64,000 nucleotides of DNA from Cavia porcellus (GCF_034190915.1 NW_026947484.1:79803982-79867981), one strand, 5' to 3'; shown: positions 51,345 through 63,765, numbered from the stretch's first letter. Notes: generated by a model not told the origin, from the letters alone. Translations and numbers: made by a program.

Positions 51345-51415
51345 TTTACTGATTCATTCATGCATTCAAGCGAAACATATTTACCGAGCACCAACTTTTC
51401 AGACATAGTTCAAGA
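51345..51415 (-). repeat. Probable L2 3' end
   Basis: The segment tgattcattcatgcattcaa, gcgaaacatatttaccgagc, accaacttttcagacat matches antisense L2 (attcattcattcaacaaatatttattgagcacc). Confidence 0.5.
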
Positions 51416-51634
51416 ATTTAGAATTCATTTTCTTCCTCCTGTAAAAGCCTTTATTTTCTCTAGCCAAGATGGTGATTCATGGGCTTTATGCCAGGAACTG
51501 GTTCATTTGAACGCTTAGAGAAATTTTCACTCAGTGACTGTATCACAGGCTGAGAACAAATGATGAAGTCACTCTGGTTTTTTTTTTGTTTTTGTTTTTT
51601 TGTTTTTTTCTTTTTGAATGATCAAATCATATAG

Positions 51635-51715
51635 TACCAGTGCCTTGCAGGGCATATGGAATCCACTACATGCTCAATAAGTATTTGGGAAAACATGAAT
51701 AAACAAACAACCTCA
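51635..51715 (+). repeat. L2 3' end
   Basis: The segment agtaccagtgccttgcaggg, ctacatgctcaataagtat, ttgggaaaacatgaataaac matches the L2 3' end (gtgcctggcacatagtaggtgctcaataaatatttgttgaatgaa). Confidence 0.6.
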
Positions 51716-52009
51716 AATACACTTGATACTACTACATTTAAGAACAGGAAGGAAAACAGTACATATCTACATGGGAAACATTTACCACGGTAATTTTATT
51801 TTGGGTTAAAATCAAAGACTAACATGCAAGGAGACTATAAATCCTTGAGTGATATTTTACTCAGCTCAAATACCTCACTTCCAATTAATACGCTGCTTCT
51901 AAACAAAACAGAGTAACAGGAACCAGATTTACTCTCTGATATGAAACACACACCTGCTCCAAAATATATAAAACAATGTTTTTAAGGGACCAGAGCATCA
52001 GATCTCAGG

Positions 52010-52650
52010 CAATAAAAGACAGTGATTCTTCAAAGAACAACAAAAGTGAAGTTGAACCTGCCTATCTCCTAAAGAAAATTTCTATCGTGAAGGAGGACTC
52101 AGGAAAAACAGGCAACCACCTAAGTGGAGAAAAGTAGAGCAAGGGGCCCCCTTTAATTAGAGAAGTAGACAAGAGAGTCCACCTAAATTGAAGCAAGAGG
52201 GCAAGAGGTTACTAAGGCAGCTGGAGCTGACAGAATAAAACTGCAAACAGTACTAAGAACAGCCCAGAAAGATAAGATTTGAGTTGAACTGGAAAGTCCA
52301 TGCACGCAAGCAAACTACCTGAACACAAAGAAAGAATGAGAGGATGCGAGGAGGGAGCACTGCTGGACACTTGGAGAGGTTGCATCACACTGCTTCCGCT
52401 AGCCAGTCTGGAAAATTCAGTTTCAAGGGATTGGATACAATACTTCAGGTAAGCCTTGGAGGAGGGATTAACTCTTTACGGAGCTAACAAATTACAAAAG
52501 CAAGATCTAAAGGAATCAAATGGTCAAATAACTTACCTACAGGGTAGTGTAAAAATATTTATGGAAATTCACTCAACAATAACAAGCATTCAACAAAATA
52601 TCAAGTACCCAAAGAGAAAAATAATCACTAACCTGGCATCCAATCAAAAA
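52010..52650 (+). repeat. Ancient L1 fragment, left part (5' region)
   Basis: The right edge reads 'ctggcatccaatcaaaaactac', the start of a common ancient L1M/HAL1-like ORF1 module. It is interrupted by the younger L1 at about 52655 and resumes near 53590. The purine-rich stretch from 52010 to 52440 ('gttactaaggcagctggagctgacag') has the texture of an old L1 5' leader, but that part is less certain. Confidence 0.5.
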
Positions 52651-52654
52651 CTAC

Positions 52655-53582
52655 TTATCAGACAACAGATACCTCATTAAAGAAGTTATACAGATGGCAA
52701 ATGGTACATGAAAAGATGCGCCACATCATATGAGGTCAGGAAAATGCAAATTAAAACAATGAAATATCACTTTTCATGACTATTACAGTGATCAAAGTCT
52801 AGAACATGGACAACACCAGATTTTGAGGAGGATGTACAGAAACATGAATTTTCACTTTTTGCTGGTGAAAAACTAAAGTGGTAATCTACTATTGAAGATG
52901 ATTTGGGTGGTCTATTTTAAAACTAAGCATACAATCAAACATTCATTATCTTTAGTATTTACTCAATGGAGCTGAAAACATTTCCAGCCCAAAACTTGTA
53001 CACGGATATTCGTCACATTTTTATTTACAATTGCCAAAACCAAGAAGCAACCACTATATCACAGATGAGGTTAACGGATAAACTTGATATATCTAGACAG
53101 TGCAAGATTAGCACTAACAACGAATGAGCAATCAAGCCATGGAAATACATAGAGAACGTTAGGTGCATGTCACTAAGTGAAAGGAATCAATCTGAAAAGA
53201 CTACATACTGGAAAAGGTCAGAGCACAGAGACATTAAAAGACCAGTGTTTGACTGAGGTTTGGAGGAAGGAAGAATGAACAGAACAGAGGGACCAGTACT
53301 CTACACAGTACAACAATGTTGGACATCAGTCACTACTCATTTCTCTAACGTCATAGAATGTACAACATCAGGAATGAATTCTAACATAATCCAAGGACTT
53401 CTGGGATTATAATGTGTCAATGGATGTTCACCAATTTAAAACAGGTACTGCCCTGGAAAGTAATACTGATAATGGGGAAGGCTGTGCCTGTCGGGGAACA
53501 GGAAATAATATATGGGAAAATCTCTTAATCTTCTAAGCAATTTTTCTGTGAACCTAAAACTTCTTTAAAAAAAAAATAAAGG
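52655..53582 (+). mobile_element. L1 (L1M-type) 3' end: degraded ORF2 terminus and 3' UTR
   Basis: The segment gttatacagatggcaaatgg, catgaaaagatgcgccacat, 'gtcaggaaaatgcaaattaaaac' and 'ttatttacaattgccaaaaccaagaagcaacc' is the C-terminal ORF2 region. The 3' UTR follows: 'gtgaaaggaatcaatctgaaaagactacatactg', 'cgtcatagaatgtacaacatcagg', 'atgtgtcaatggatgttcacc', 'gaacctaaaacttctttaaaa' and aaaataaa at the end. Frames are broken throughout. It lies within an older L1. Confidence 0.88.
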
Positions 53583-53589
53583 CTTAAAA

Positions 53590-53960
53590 ATCCTCCAATG
53601 TCTAGGCATGCAGAGAAGCAAGAAAATATTATCTACTGTATGAAAAAGAATCAGACCACATTTGCTGGGTGTGCTAATTGAGAAACAGGTCAGAATTAGT
53701 CGATAAAGCCATTAAAGTAGCTGTTATCAGTGTGTTCCGCAATGTAAAAAAAGACATAAACAATATACTTAAAAATAAACAAAACTTCTAGCAGTGAAAA
53801 TGACAGTATCTGATAGGAAAGGTATCCTGGCGAGGATTAATAGCAGTACTCATACTTGAAGAAGCACATGTTAATGAAGTCCAAACAGAGCAATAGAAAG
53901 CAACTAAAAAGAAATGCAGAACTTTTAAAAGAACTTTTAAAAATGGACAAAGCATCCATG
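53590..53960 (+). repeat. Ancient L1 fragment, right part (ORF1-like)
   Basis: The segment aggcatgcagagaagcaaga, 'gataaagccattaaagtagctgttatca', 'aaaagacataaacaatatac', 'agcagtgaaaatgacagtatctga' and gaggattaatagcagtac matches the ancient L1M ORF1-type module that begins before the insertion at 52655. Numerous stops. Confidence 0.65.
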
Positions 53961-53964
53961 ACCC

Positions 53965-56900
53965 AACCTAGAGATGTGCAGTTTCAGATATGTGTGACTT
54001 CTGTCCTGCCATATCATCTCAGGTGCACATGCTGCAATTGCCTGGCTGAGATGGGTGTTCAGCATACTTAGTGTGGAGCTCTAAGGCTGGGCACATGTGA
54101 GTGCGCTTGGGCACTGACGGTCAGCGTTCATGGCCTTCCCTGTACATATATCAGCTACAGACTGAAATTCACGAATGCTTGTCAGAGCATGTCCTGAGAA
54201 CAAAACTTAGTTCCATGGATGTTTCTATGACTAAAAGAAACGGAAAGTAGGAAGAACTACAGTGGAGCAAAGAGTTAGTTTTGTACAATAAATCCTTGTA
54301 ACACCCCAGAAAGTTTTGAATTTACTCTTCATACATTAGTATTGCCCAAGGCATCTAAAAAACAGCATCTAATTAAAGATAAAATAAAAGCTTTATTATA
54401 GCCACTACCTCGCACATAAAATTTTTTCCCCATGAAAACAGCTTACATTAGTGTGGCAATTAGCTCAACCTTGCTTCCTGACTCCTTTTGACGAGCATGT
54501 GGCAGGAACTTGGGGCCTAGGGTATGGAGGCAGCAATAGCTTCAGTTGCTAGCACCAGACATTTGGCACGAACTCAGTCATCATTAATACATTCAATTTT
54601 CAACCAAGCAATGGGGCAGAATAACCAGGTCACAAAATCCAATGGCTGAAAGGAATGGCAACAAATCATTAGTTCATTCATCGTTTTTGGAAGAATTAGC
54701 TCATATAATCACAAGGGTAAACCCAGGAGCTGACCACTCTCTCGGGAAGACACTGATCAGTTTAGTCAGAGGTTGGGCATGTTATCTATTAAAAGTTGAG
54801 CCAATATTAGATAGGCCCCCAGGCATTGGATTCTGAGTAAGTAGTTACACTGCCAAAGAACTGATTATAGACTTTCATCACAGAGAAAGTGTGCTGACCA
54901 GAAATCACTCACTCATGAACTTCGAAAGATGCCTTGAGTTCTACTCAATCCCATGTGTGCTCTTCAGGTCCCACATCGATCCTCAGAGCACCCCAATATC
55001 CTGTCTTTTACTTTACCATTTTACTATGGTCAATAGCAATTCCTACTTCAGAAATATATTATGGAGTAGAGTTAATGCATATAGAAATGAAAACAAAATT
55101 TTGCCAAAAGCTTCTGTTTGCAAACCAAATTGTTTGCAAACAAATGTGTTAATGGACAGAGGTACCACTGTATTACTAATAATAGCAATGTATTAATATA
55201 TGTTACTACTAATAGTAATGTTGTTGATATTACTATCTTATTATTTTACATCTATTAAATGGGAGATTATACCCACTGCATGAAGGATTAAAATATTATA
55301 CTGCAGTGCTAAAGGTGTCACTCAACCACATAGCTCTGTACAAATTTGGATGGTTCTCACTACAAGTTTGAAATCTTTAGAGAGACTGTTCCTTAAACTT
55401 TACTGACAGTATTCAGAGAATCCACAGATATCTTGAAGTGGTATGCAAAGCTGTGTGTGTGAATGTCTGTGTGCATGAGCATCTCTGTATTTGTGGCTGG
55501 GACAGGAGGAGTAGTCTCTTGACTTCATTCCTCCAAAGAAATGTACACCCTTCTTCTAGAGTTTCTTGAGAAAGCTAGTGAAATCCCTTTTGACCTTACC
55601 TAGTGTTTATCTGAAATTATAAGACAGAGGCAGACCTAAAATGAAACTGATCTCCAAGACAGATACAGCTCACAGCAGATCACTGGAGCTTGTCCACATG
55701 GCAGAAAAATCCCAAGACCGAGTAGAACCAGGGCTCTGGGCTGGTGGCTCAAGTAAAGTTTGTCTGAGAAAAGGGAGAATCCAACTCCAGTTGCAGGCTG
55801 TATCACAATATGCAAAGAAGAGGGGATCATGCAGGTTTCTCCTCTCCTTCCATCCAGCCAGAAGAGGCCATATTGGATTTCTCTGAAGAAAAGCAGAGTG
55901 AGAGGCTGAATTTCTAGTATGGTGAAGGTTCTAAAACTACTTCCAGATTGATTAAGGACCTGCTGGTATATAAGAAAAACATTAGAGTTTCAATAATGTG
56001 AAACTATTAGAGGTGAAGAAATGCTGATCTGGCATGGCACGTAACATCAGTATAGGGCTCAAAGTGAGGACTTTTAGGAACTAGTAAAAAGTATTTTCTT
56101 TGCACATGATATCCTGAGAATCTGAGAACAAAGGATCAGGGCTTTGCTATTGGAGCGTGCTTCCACTTTGCACATTAGTGTCCTCCTCTGTCAAGTAAAG
56201 CATTTGTGATGAGCACTTACAGTTCCTTCAGCTCCAATATTCTGAAAATTAATGGGAAAAAATGACAATTTTATGCATAAAAGGCCAAACATTTTACTCA
56301 ACATCAATCACGCTTGCCAGACCTAAATTATCCAAAATCTAAAGCAATAGAATCTAAAGTAAAATCTCCAGCTCAGGCCTCTACTCTGCCCACATTTCTA
56401 ACAGTTTCACACAACATCTGCCCTTGCCAATGGACATTAATGTGGATGTTTCAAAAGTGAAGGGAAAGGCAACATTGGAGATCATAGGATAACAGTTAAT
56501 GTGATCACTAAACAAAAGAGAGAAAAGCCAAGGAATTAAAATTTCACTTGTAAATATAACTGGGTGATTTTATTAGGAAAATAATGCCTGAAAATTTAAA
56601 ATATGAAACTCATTTCTCTTCTTAATTGGAAAAACCAGACAATGTCACTTGTAACTTTAAAATGCCAACTGAATGGAGAATAGGAGAATAATAAAAATGA
56701 AAGGTTACGTTTTTAAGGACTGTCTGGTAATTCAATTTATATACCCTGAAGCTGTGATGTGTTCTCTGCTCTCTTATCTATTGGATTTGCTGTCTTTATC
56801 CATCTATAGTTCATACCCTACACTGGCCCTTGAAACTGCTGGTGATGGATCAGGTATGGAATTCAAGTATTTTTTTTTTCAATGCATTCCTATAGAAATC

Positions 56901-57470
56901 TACTTTTGGGGACCATCTGGAAACCAGTTATTGATTACTAAGTATACATCCCCAACTATCTTCCCAACATGAGTTAATTCAAATAAAGCAGTCTCATGAT
57001 AGAACTTTAGGCTTGTAGTGAGGCTAAGAATTAGTGAATTGTAGAGATCTTGAGCATACAAAAGGCCTGAAATACACTTTCTGCTTTTGAGAAGTTAATA
57101 GCCCAATTGCAAAGGTAAGGGAGAAAACTTGTACATGGTACAAAACAACAGAAAAGATCAGAAAGGTTAAGAGGAGGGACTAGGTCACAGGGAAGTGACA
57201 CCGAAAGTATAGTATTTAGGAGAAAGAATTTGGATTGCTGACTAATGTGATGTCCAAGGAGAAAGGAGAGGAGCTCTAGATTCTAAGTTTCAATGTCTGA
57301 AAGAAATGTGAGTGATAGTATCTCCTGAAATAATTTTCAGCCCAAAATGGACATATTATGCCTCCCTAGAGTATTTGTTTCTCCTGTTGGCCAAAGTTCA
57401 GGTCAAGGCATCTAGAAAGCTTTTCACTCTTGTTTTTTTTTTTTTTTTTTATCCCTCTCTCATTGCCACA
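53965..57470. other. Unremarkable intron stretch
   Basis: AT-rich intron without a supported gene. A double GTTTGCAAAC palindrome lies at 55116-55141 and a T-run at 56873. A MIR-like scrap may lie near 56150-56260 ('ctcctctgtcaagtaaagc' and 'cttcagctccaatattctg'). Open frames at 54891-55196 and 56673-56972 (plus) have no recognisable domains. Confidence 0.5.
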
Positions 57471-57477
57471 GAAAGTG

Positions 57478-57845
57478 AGCTAGCTTTCTGTCACTACAGC
57501 AAACATCTTGAGATTATAAACTTATAAAAGAGAAAATGTATGTTTTGGCTCACTGCTTTGAGATTCCTTTCCATGATCAGGCAGACTTGCTGCTCTTAAG
57601 GTATCTGGTGGAGGTGCTAGATAGTAAAAGGTACATAGGTATAAAACTTATCTCACCAACCAGAAAGCAAAAAAGGGAGCAAGAAGGGGCTAGAGTCCCA
57701 TAATTTCTTTCAAGGTCATCCTCCCATGATTGAAACATACATACATTAGGTCTCACAAGTTAAAGTTCCACTGCCTCTCAGCAGCATCTTCCAGATGACC
57801 AAATCTTTAACACAAAAACTCTGGGGATACATTCAAGATCCTGTA
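57478..57845 (-). repeat. ERVL-MaLR LTR (MT/ORR/MST-like)
   Basis: On the minus strand it opens ggatcttgaatgtatcccca, passes 'tgtgttaaagatttggtcat' and 'tgggactctagccccttcttgctccc', and ends 'gagccaaaacatacattttctcttttataagtttataatctcaagat' then gctgtagtgacagaaagcta. That is the layout of a MaLR LTR of the kind common in rodents. It appears solitary. Confidence 0.75.
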
Positions 57846-59394
57846 TATAGCACAAGCGCTTATATATTGGAACCTGCCCTGCTGGTTTCATCATTACTCA
57901 ATACTCTGTTTGGTTTCTTCACCATAATCACAAGCCTATAAAAAACAAGTACAATTCTGCCACTTACTTCTGATAAAGCAATGCACAAATCTTCAATGCT
58001 TTCAGAAGAAAGTTGTGAGGCCAGAATATAAAGCTGTCAGGTCAATTTTCCCATTCCATCCTACCACAGTCCTATCTTAGGTTCCCGTAAATACCAGCTA
58101 ATGTCTATTCATAATACACATGTGCATTAGCACACACAGCTCCCTCTGCAGTGAATACTTTCTGTCTCCTCTATGCCCTGAGTGTAACCTGCATGTCCTC
58201 AGAGAGGCAGTTTACAAGTCTCTTGCTTAGTGAAACTGTCACTTACTTACTGAAGCCACACACCATTCTAAAGCCAGATCTCACATAGATCATGATTTAA
58301 AGTACTAACTCACAGGTACTTAGACTGGATCCAGGTTTCAGATATTTGTGAAAGAAACCTTAAGCAAGAGCCATCCTTGTGAACAAAAGATCTCAGATGT
58401 CTTAAAGCACATCTACACGCATATAAATCCCCTTTGCCAAGAACAAAGTGGGGTAAGTCTCAGGGATGGGCTTTGGGTAATTTTAAATAAGGAGCATTTT
58501 ATCATTCTTTGTCCTGAGCTTGCCTATGTGGAATTATGTACAAAATCGAATTACCTTGATTGCTAATAGGAGCTAATTCAACCTAGTCAATGCTGGAACT
58601 TTGTTGGCTGGACTCCTAAACTCAAGTCAGCTGCATAAGTGAGGCTGGCTTTTTATCGATCTTTTTGCATAGTCTTCATTTTCACATTCCATTTAGTCTG
58701 AATTTGTGAATAATACCATTTTTCTGCAACATAATGTATCTACTCTTCTTATGCTCACATTTCTGCAACAAAGAGCACCCCTCAAACTTAAAACATGGGT
58801 ATTCTTCTCTGAATTAGACATGACACCCTATTATGCAAAAAAATTCTAACGCTCTATCCTTAGGAGGTATATTAAAGAGACTAAAAAAACCAGCACATTA
58901 TCAACATCACTCAAAAAAGCACAGCTGAGACCACATACTTACTAAGACTCTTGGTCAGTTACTGGAACCACATACCAAGGTCTAGAGGTTTACATGTGAC
59001 ACCAGTTGGCCAGAGCAGTATCTCTGGACTTCAGAGAATCAGAACTGCTTTGTCTGTTGGCTCACTCAGGATGCTTGTGCTAACAGTATGCCACAGGCAG
59101 ATTAACTCCCAGAATTCCTTACTATGCTGAAATGTAGACCACAGAATGTCTGGCTTCAGTGTCCCCACAGACTGCAACAAGCATGAGATGCTTCTAGGGA
59201 GCAGGCTGTGTTAAAGATGCTGCTTGACAAGTTGACGTAAAAGAGGCTATAAATATGCCACTGGTTCCCAACGCTGGAAAATTCTCCCTGACATAAGAAT
59301 GATGTTTCTCACTGACACCGAGAAAAAGCATTTCAGATTAGTTTCAGGCCAGCTGAAATCTTGATGGATCTCACAGAGCAACTCTTTGGTATAA

Positions 59395-59615
59395 GTTTCC
59401 CTCCCCCTTACATGCCTTCAAAGTACCTTGTTATTTTTCTTTTGTGGCTCTTAACCCTCTTAAAGTAAATAATCCTGTACTAGCAACCTCTCTCATGGGG
59501 CTGCAAACTCCATGCGGGCAGAGATCTTGTTTATGCTGCTCATAGCTGTACTCTCAGATTACTAGCAGAGTTCCCGACACACAGGAGTCATTCAATAAGT
59601 ATCTATGGAATGAAA
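59395..59615 (+). repeat. L2 3' end
   Basis: The segment ggctgcaaactccatgcggg, cagagatcttgtttatgctg, 'ctcatagctgtactctcagatt', gagttcccgacacacaggag and tcattcaataagtatctatg matches the L2 3' end almost word for word (aagctccatgagggcaggga, ccagtgcctggcacatagt, tcaataaatatttgttgaatgaa). Confidence 0.75.
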
Positions 59616-60237
59616 CATTCTGCACAATACCCTGGTTTTCCTACCCCTCAACTCCTTTTGCTGCCTCCATCCTCATCTCCTCTCCATCATGCAGCATGGA
59701 TGGAATAAAACTAGCTCCAGGCAACAACTGCTGTTTCCAAGATTAAAAAGTACAGTTAGAATACTTAACCTTGCTGGCACTTTAACACAAAAGCAGCCGA
59801 GTTAGTAACAGATACCAAACCTTAAATCCAATCATTATAACAGGAAGAGCAGTAAGTAAGTAGCATTAGCGACATGCTCCTTACTTTCATGGTATTTATA
59901 ATTTAATAGGAAATATAAATACGAAAAATTATAATCAGTAGCTATGGTCACACACAGGAAATACTTAAATGATGCAGAAAGAAGAATCAGCTCAAGCAAA
60001 TGGAAATATTAAGTGATATGAAAATGATTGGTCCAGTTGTATATTATTAAATGTAGCCCGCCTTAAAGCAATTTTACATTATTTTACATATTCATGCTTT
60101 ACATGATCAAAATTGATTGTGATGCATAAGGTTCAATTCCAACACTGATACTAAATCTCTTGAATTTCAAGTGGGGTCTAAGCATTTTTTCATCCTTGCA
60201 ATTTAAACCAACTGTCCATATTTCTTTTCAAGGCTTT

Positions 60238-60490
60238 CCTACAGTTTGAGTGTTTTTGTCTTCTCCAAAACTGTAGATACTAAACCTCCAATCCATCAGC
60301 ATTATGAGTTAGGGGTTCATGGGGAGTGTTTGGGTCATGAGAGCTCCACTCTCACAGATGCTGGCTGTACAGGGATGGCAGGAGTGGGTTCATTCCAGTT
60401 CCTTCTTCCCCATGGTGAGGACATAGCCCCCCTAGATTCTATAGGTATAGATAGCATCGAGGCATCATCTCAGTCTACATAAAGGTGAAA
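60238..60490 (+). repeat. MaLR-type LTR fragment
   Basis: The segment agtttgagtgtttttgtctt, ctccaaaactgtagatacta, 'tgagttaggggttcatggggagtgtttgggtcatgagagctcc', 'ggagtgggttcattccagttcc' and 'cccatggtgaggacatagc' follows a MaLR LTR order (gtgtttgtgtc, aggtggggcctttgggaggtgattaggtcatgagggc, ccatgtgaggacacag). The open frame at 60246-60482 is a by-product. Confidence 0.65.
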
Positions 60491-60664
60491 AGTAAGTGTC
60501 TGATCTTTACAAGTTACCTAATCTTCGATATTCTGTTAACAGTTGTTTAAACAAGCTTACACAGAGAGTGGGGAGCTGGTGCCAAATTTCTCATCAATAC
60601 AGTCGTTCTTTGGAGTATGACCTCAATCTCTTTGGAGCCACAGAGTAGATACTAATCAATCCAT

Positions 60665-60765
60665 AGTCAGTGAGTACCTGCTCCTGCCAAGAGCCTGGCA
60701 TTGTTGTGGGTGATCTTAAAAATACTGTCTCATGACAATCACTAAATGCAATCATTCCATGGTGC
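60665..60765 (-). repeat. Possible MIR fragment
   Basis: The segment gtgagtacctgctcctgcca, agagcctggcattgttgtgg, 'tgatcttaaaaatactgtctcatgacaatcac' resembles antisense MIR (gagcacctactatgtgccag, catttaatcctcacaac). Confidence 0.4.
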
Positions 60766-60792
60766 ATTTATATTATACATCATTGTTTTGTG

Positions 60793-60793
<1 letters not shown>

Positions 60794-60829
<36 letters not shown>
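60794..60829. repeat. (TA)n microsatellite
   Basis: Eighteen uninterrupted TA units. Confidence 0.95.
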
Positions 60830-60832
<3 letters not shown>

Positions 60833-61289
60833 TTCAGTACCATGGGGGAGGTTACCTTACCCCCTTAGATACCAAAACACACAAATATTCAAATCCCTTA
60901 TGTAAAATGACAGCATTTATACATAATCCAGGCACACCCTTCCAAAAACTTTAAATTACCTCTAAACTATAAAAACTAAAAAATATAAATGCTACAGAAA
61001 TATTTGTCACATAGTTTATGGAATAATGATGATAAAAATGTCTATGCGTGTTCAATATAGCTATAACTTTTTAAAAATACTTTTTATCTAAGGTTGTGAC
61101 TCTACAGAAGTAGATATCATGAATAGGATACAATGGCACAAATGCATAAAACTTTAATCTGCCAGTTAAAATAACTTTTTCAAAAGAATAAACTCATTCC
61201 TATCTTCAAAAATCTGCAACATTGGAGAGACAAATAAGAGCATGTAAAACACTAGCCAAGATTAATTAAATGCTAAGTAAGATTTTGGA

Positions 61290-61400
61290 ACAAAGCGCAC
61301 TTCTGTAACCCCAGCACTCTGAGGCTGAGGCAAGAGGATTACAAGTCCAAGCTCAGTCAAGACAAGTTAGCAAGACCCAAGGTCTTAAAATAAAACATAC
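61290..61400 (+). repeat. B1-like (7SL-derived) SINE
   Basis: The segment cgcacttctgtaaccccagc, actctgaggctgaggcaaga, ggattacaagtccaagctca, 'gtcaagacaagttagcaagaccc' and taaaataaaac is a B1 body of the variant ending 'agcaagaccctgtctcaaaataaaa'. This variant is commoner in non-murine rodents (from memory). Confidence 0.85.
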
Positions 61401-61418
61401 AAAAAGTTGCTGCACTGT

Positions 61419-61420
61419 GA

Positions 61421-61484
<64 letters not shown>
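61419..61484. repeat. (GAAA)n microsatellite
   Basis: About 16 GAAA units shortly after a B1-like SINE. It may have expanded from SINE-associated A-rich sequence. Confidence 0.97.
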
Positions 61485-62214
61485 GATTTAGAAATTTGGA
61501 AGATTAAAATTAACACAAGTGGAAAGTGAGACAGACAATCACAGGAGATGAAAGGGTCTTGGGACAGTGAAAGACTTGGGCAATTTGTCAAGGTCAGGAA
61601 TAAAGGAAATGTTACTCCTTTCTGACTTGGAAAGAGACCCTGTATATGGAGTGGGTGAAGGAAAGTGGCCTAGCTCTAGAGATATAGGGAGAAACAGCTC
61701 AGATTATAGGGACCAGGAATTGCCACTGACTGACCACGGGAAAATTTCAGGACCCTCAACGGGGTAAAGTAGGCCCACTGTAGATTTCTGGAAATAAATC
61801 TTACAAAATCCCCAGATCTTGACTTTTATCTATACTTTAAAAGAAAAAGATTCAAAGGAGATATGAAAGCCTCTGTCAATCAAAAAAGTCAATGGGTTGG
61901 TGTCAGAGACTCCTTAGGTAACATGTGTGCAGTAGGGGAGGCATCACCAAGCCACATGCTGAGTACCTAGTACTTTGTATAAGCTTTCCTCATGGCTCAG
62001 AGAAAGCTAAGTGAAGCCAGGGAGACTACTGTCCTCTTTCAGTGAGTGCAGATCTGTTTCCCCAAATGTGCAGAAAATTTGTTTTGTATTCATAGTTGGG
62101 GCTGATCTGGAGTGACCTCACTCAGCATTTTGTCAGTTTATCAGGAAATATGACCTTCTGGAAACAAGAATTCTTTAGAAACTAGTATTTGTTCTCTTGA
62201 AATGTTTGTGGTTT

Positions 62215-62256
62215 TTGTTTTTGGGGTTTTTTTTTGTTTTTTTTTTTTTTTTTTGT
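62215..62256. repeat. T/G-rich homopolymeric tract
   Basis: Long T runs with occasional G, abutting the antisense B1 to the right; in part the antisense A-tail of that SINE. Confidence 0.85.
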
Positions 62257-62265
62257 CAGTTGTTT

Positions 62266-62412
62266 TGTTTTGTCTTTTTGAGACGGAGTCTTGCTATGCA
62301 GTTTGGGTTGGCCTTGAACTCACTCTGTAGCTCAGGCTGCTCTTGAACTTAGAACGATCCTCCTGCCTCAACCTCCCAAGTGCTAGGATTACAGGCAGCA
62401 TACCTGGAGAAA
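62266..62412 (-). repeat. B1-type (7SL-derived) SINE, antisense
   Basis: The segment tgtctttttgagacggagtc, ttgctatgcagtttgggttg, gccttgaactcactctgtag, ctcaggctgctcttgaactt, 'cctcctgcctcaacctcccaagtgctaggattacaggc' is the reverse complement of a 7SL/B1 element, with its tail at the T-rich tract on the left. Confidence 0.92.
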
Positions 62413-63402
62413 TTTCTGTTATTAATAGTTAATAGTTACATGGAGTTCTTTAAGGGTGGATTTAAGTCTTTCCTAGGTGATCTAAATCAGTCTTCTGCCC
62501 TAGGATAACTTGGTAAAGCTTCTGCATCTCCATAACACTGAATGATTGAATAAATAAAAAATTCAAAGCCCTCTGGATAGATGAAGGGGTTGGTGGATAT
62601 TTGAATAGAAACTAGAAATATTCCTTCTCTTTTGTAGCACATTCATACTTCTTGTAAATTTTCTAAGAGACTTCATAAGATAATCTTGTAATCGATGGTT
62701 TATGATAAACCTAAGAACCTGAACAGATTTGGGCTGTGATGTGGTGGTCTGGTTTTCTAGGGCTGTGGATGGCATTACAGCTAAGACTGTGCATGGAACC
62801 TCTTATACCTTATTATTCCACCAATCAACATTCGGAAGACTAGAACCTTCCCAAGTGGATGGCAAGCTACTTTCAGGTATGTTGTTTTTACAGAAGGATA
62901 TTCAAAGGTCTAAAGTTTACACTACATATCTGTCACACGTGGCACACATCTCCCACAGTGGGAAAATCTTATATTAACAGCTTGAATCTTATTCCACTTA
63001 CACCTAAAAACTACTGGACTGGCCTATCTGATTTTATTATGCTGTTATAGAATGGGACATTTTAATTCCTTTGTTTTTCCTATGTAGTGCCATTTACTTG
63101 CTAATGCAGAGAACAGGAAAGGACATGGCATTCCCAAAATGCATCCTTTCCAATTTGGTCTTTCCAGTTAGAAAAATAAAGGCCTGACTCACTACAGGCT
63201 CACTAGCTCTGAAAATATAAGCAGGAATGATGCAGCATCTATACTTTCTGAACTAGAAGACAGAGTGAAAGTCATAGTGAAGATCATTAATGAAGGCTCC
63301 TCCTGCCAACAGCATTTTCTCATATCTGGCGCACTTCATATACACGGAGTTTAATACATGAGGAAATTGATGTTCCTCCTCACCATTTCAGTAAAAATAA
63401 GA

Positions 63403-63765
63403 TTGTCACTTTCTTGTGATTTCTTTTGCTGTGCAAAAGCGTTTTAATAAAGGGAGATCCTAGTTGTTGATTCTTTGTGATAATTTCTGAGCAACTGGGG
63501 TTTTGTTCATGAAGTTTTTGCCTATGCCTATGATTTCCAGTGTCCTATCTATTCTATCTTCCAGCAGACTTAGTGTTTCTGTGTTAATATTTAGATCTGT
63601 GATCCATTTTGATTTTAGTTTAGTGCATGGTGATAGACATGGGTCTACTTTTAGTTTCTGATTGTGGAAAACCACTTCTTCCATCACCATTTATTAAAAA
63701 GGCTATCGTTCTTCCAGTGAATGTGTTTGGCACCTTTGTCAAAGGTCAGGTAGATGAGTGCATTT
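63403..63765 (-). pseudogene. L1 ORF2 C-terminal fragment, inverted part of an L1 copy
   Basis: The minus strand carries a decayed L1 ORF2 region downstream of the reverse transcriptase domain. Frame pieces such as LKVDPCLSPCTKLKSKWI, then NINTETLSLLEDRI and MNKTPVAQKL match conserved L1 ORF2p blocks. An upstream piece resembling FDKGAKHIHWK and SLFNKW runs out near 63765, and a downstream piece resembling FCTAKEIT ends near 63403. Stops and frame changes show it is non-functional. The next part of the same L1 seems to lie in the opposite orientation after 63896. Confidence 0.85.

Noticed and set aside
60246..60482. 78-codon plus-strand frame
   Set aside because: It lies entirely in a MaLR-type LTR fragment.
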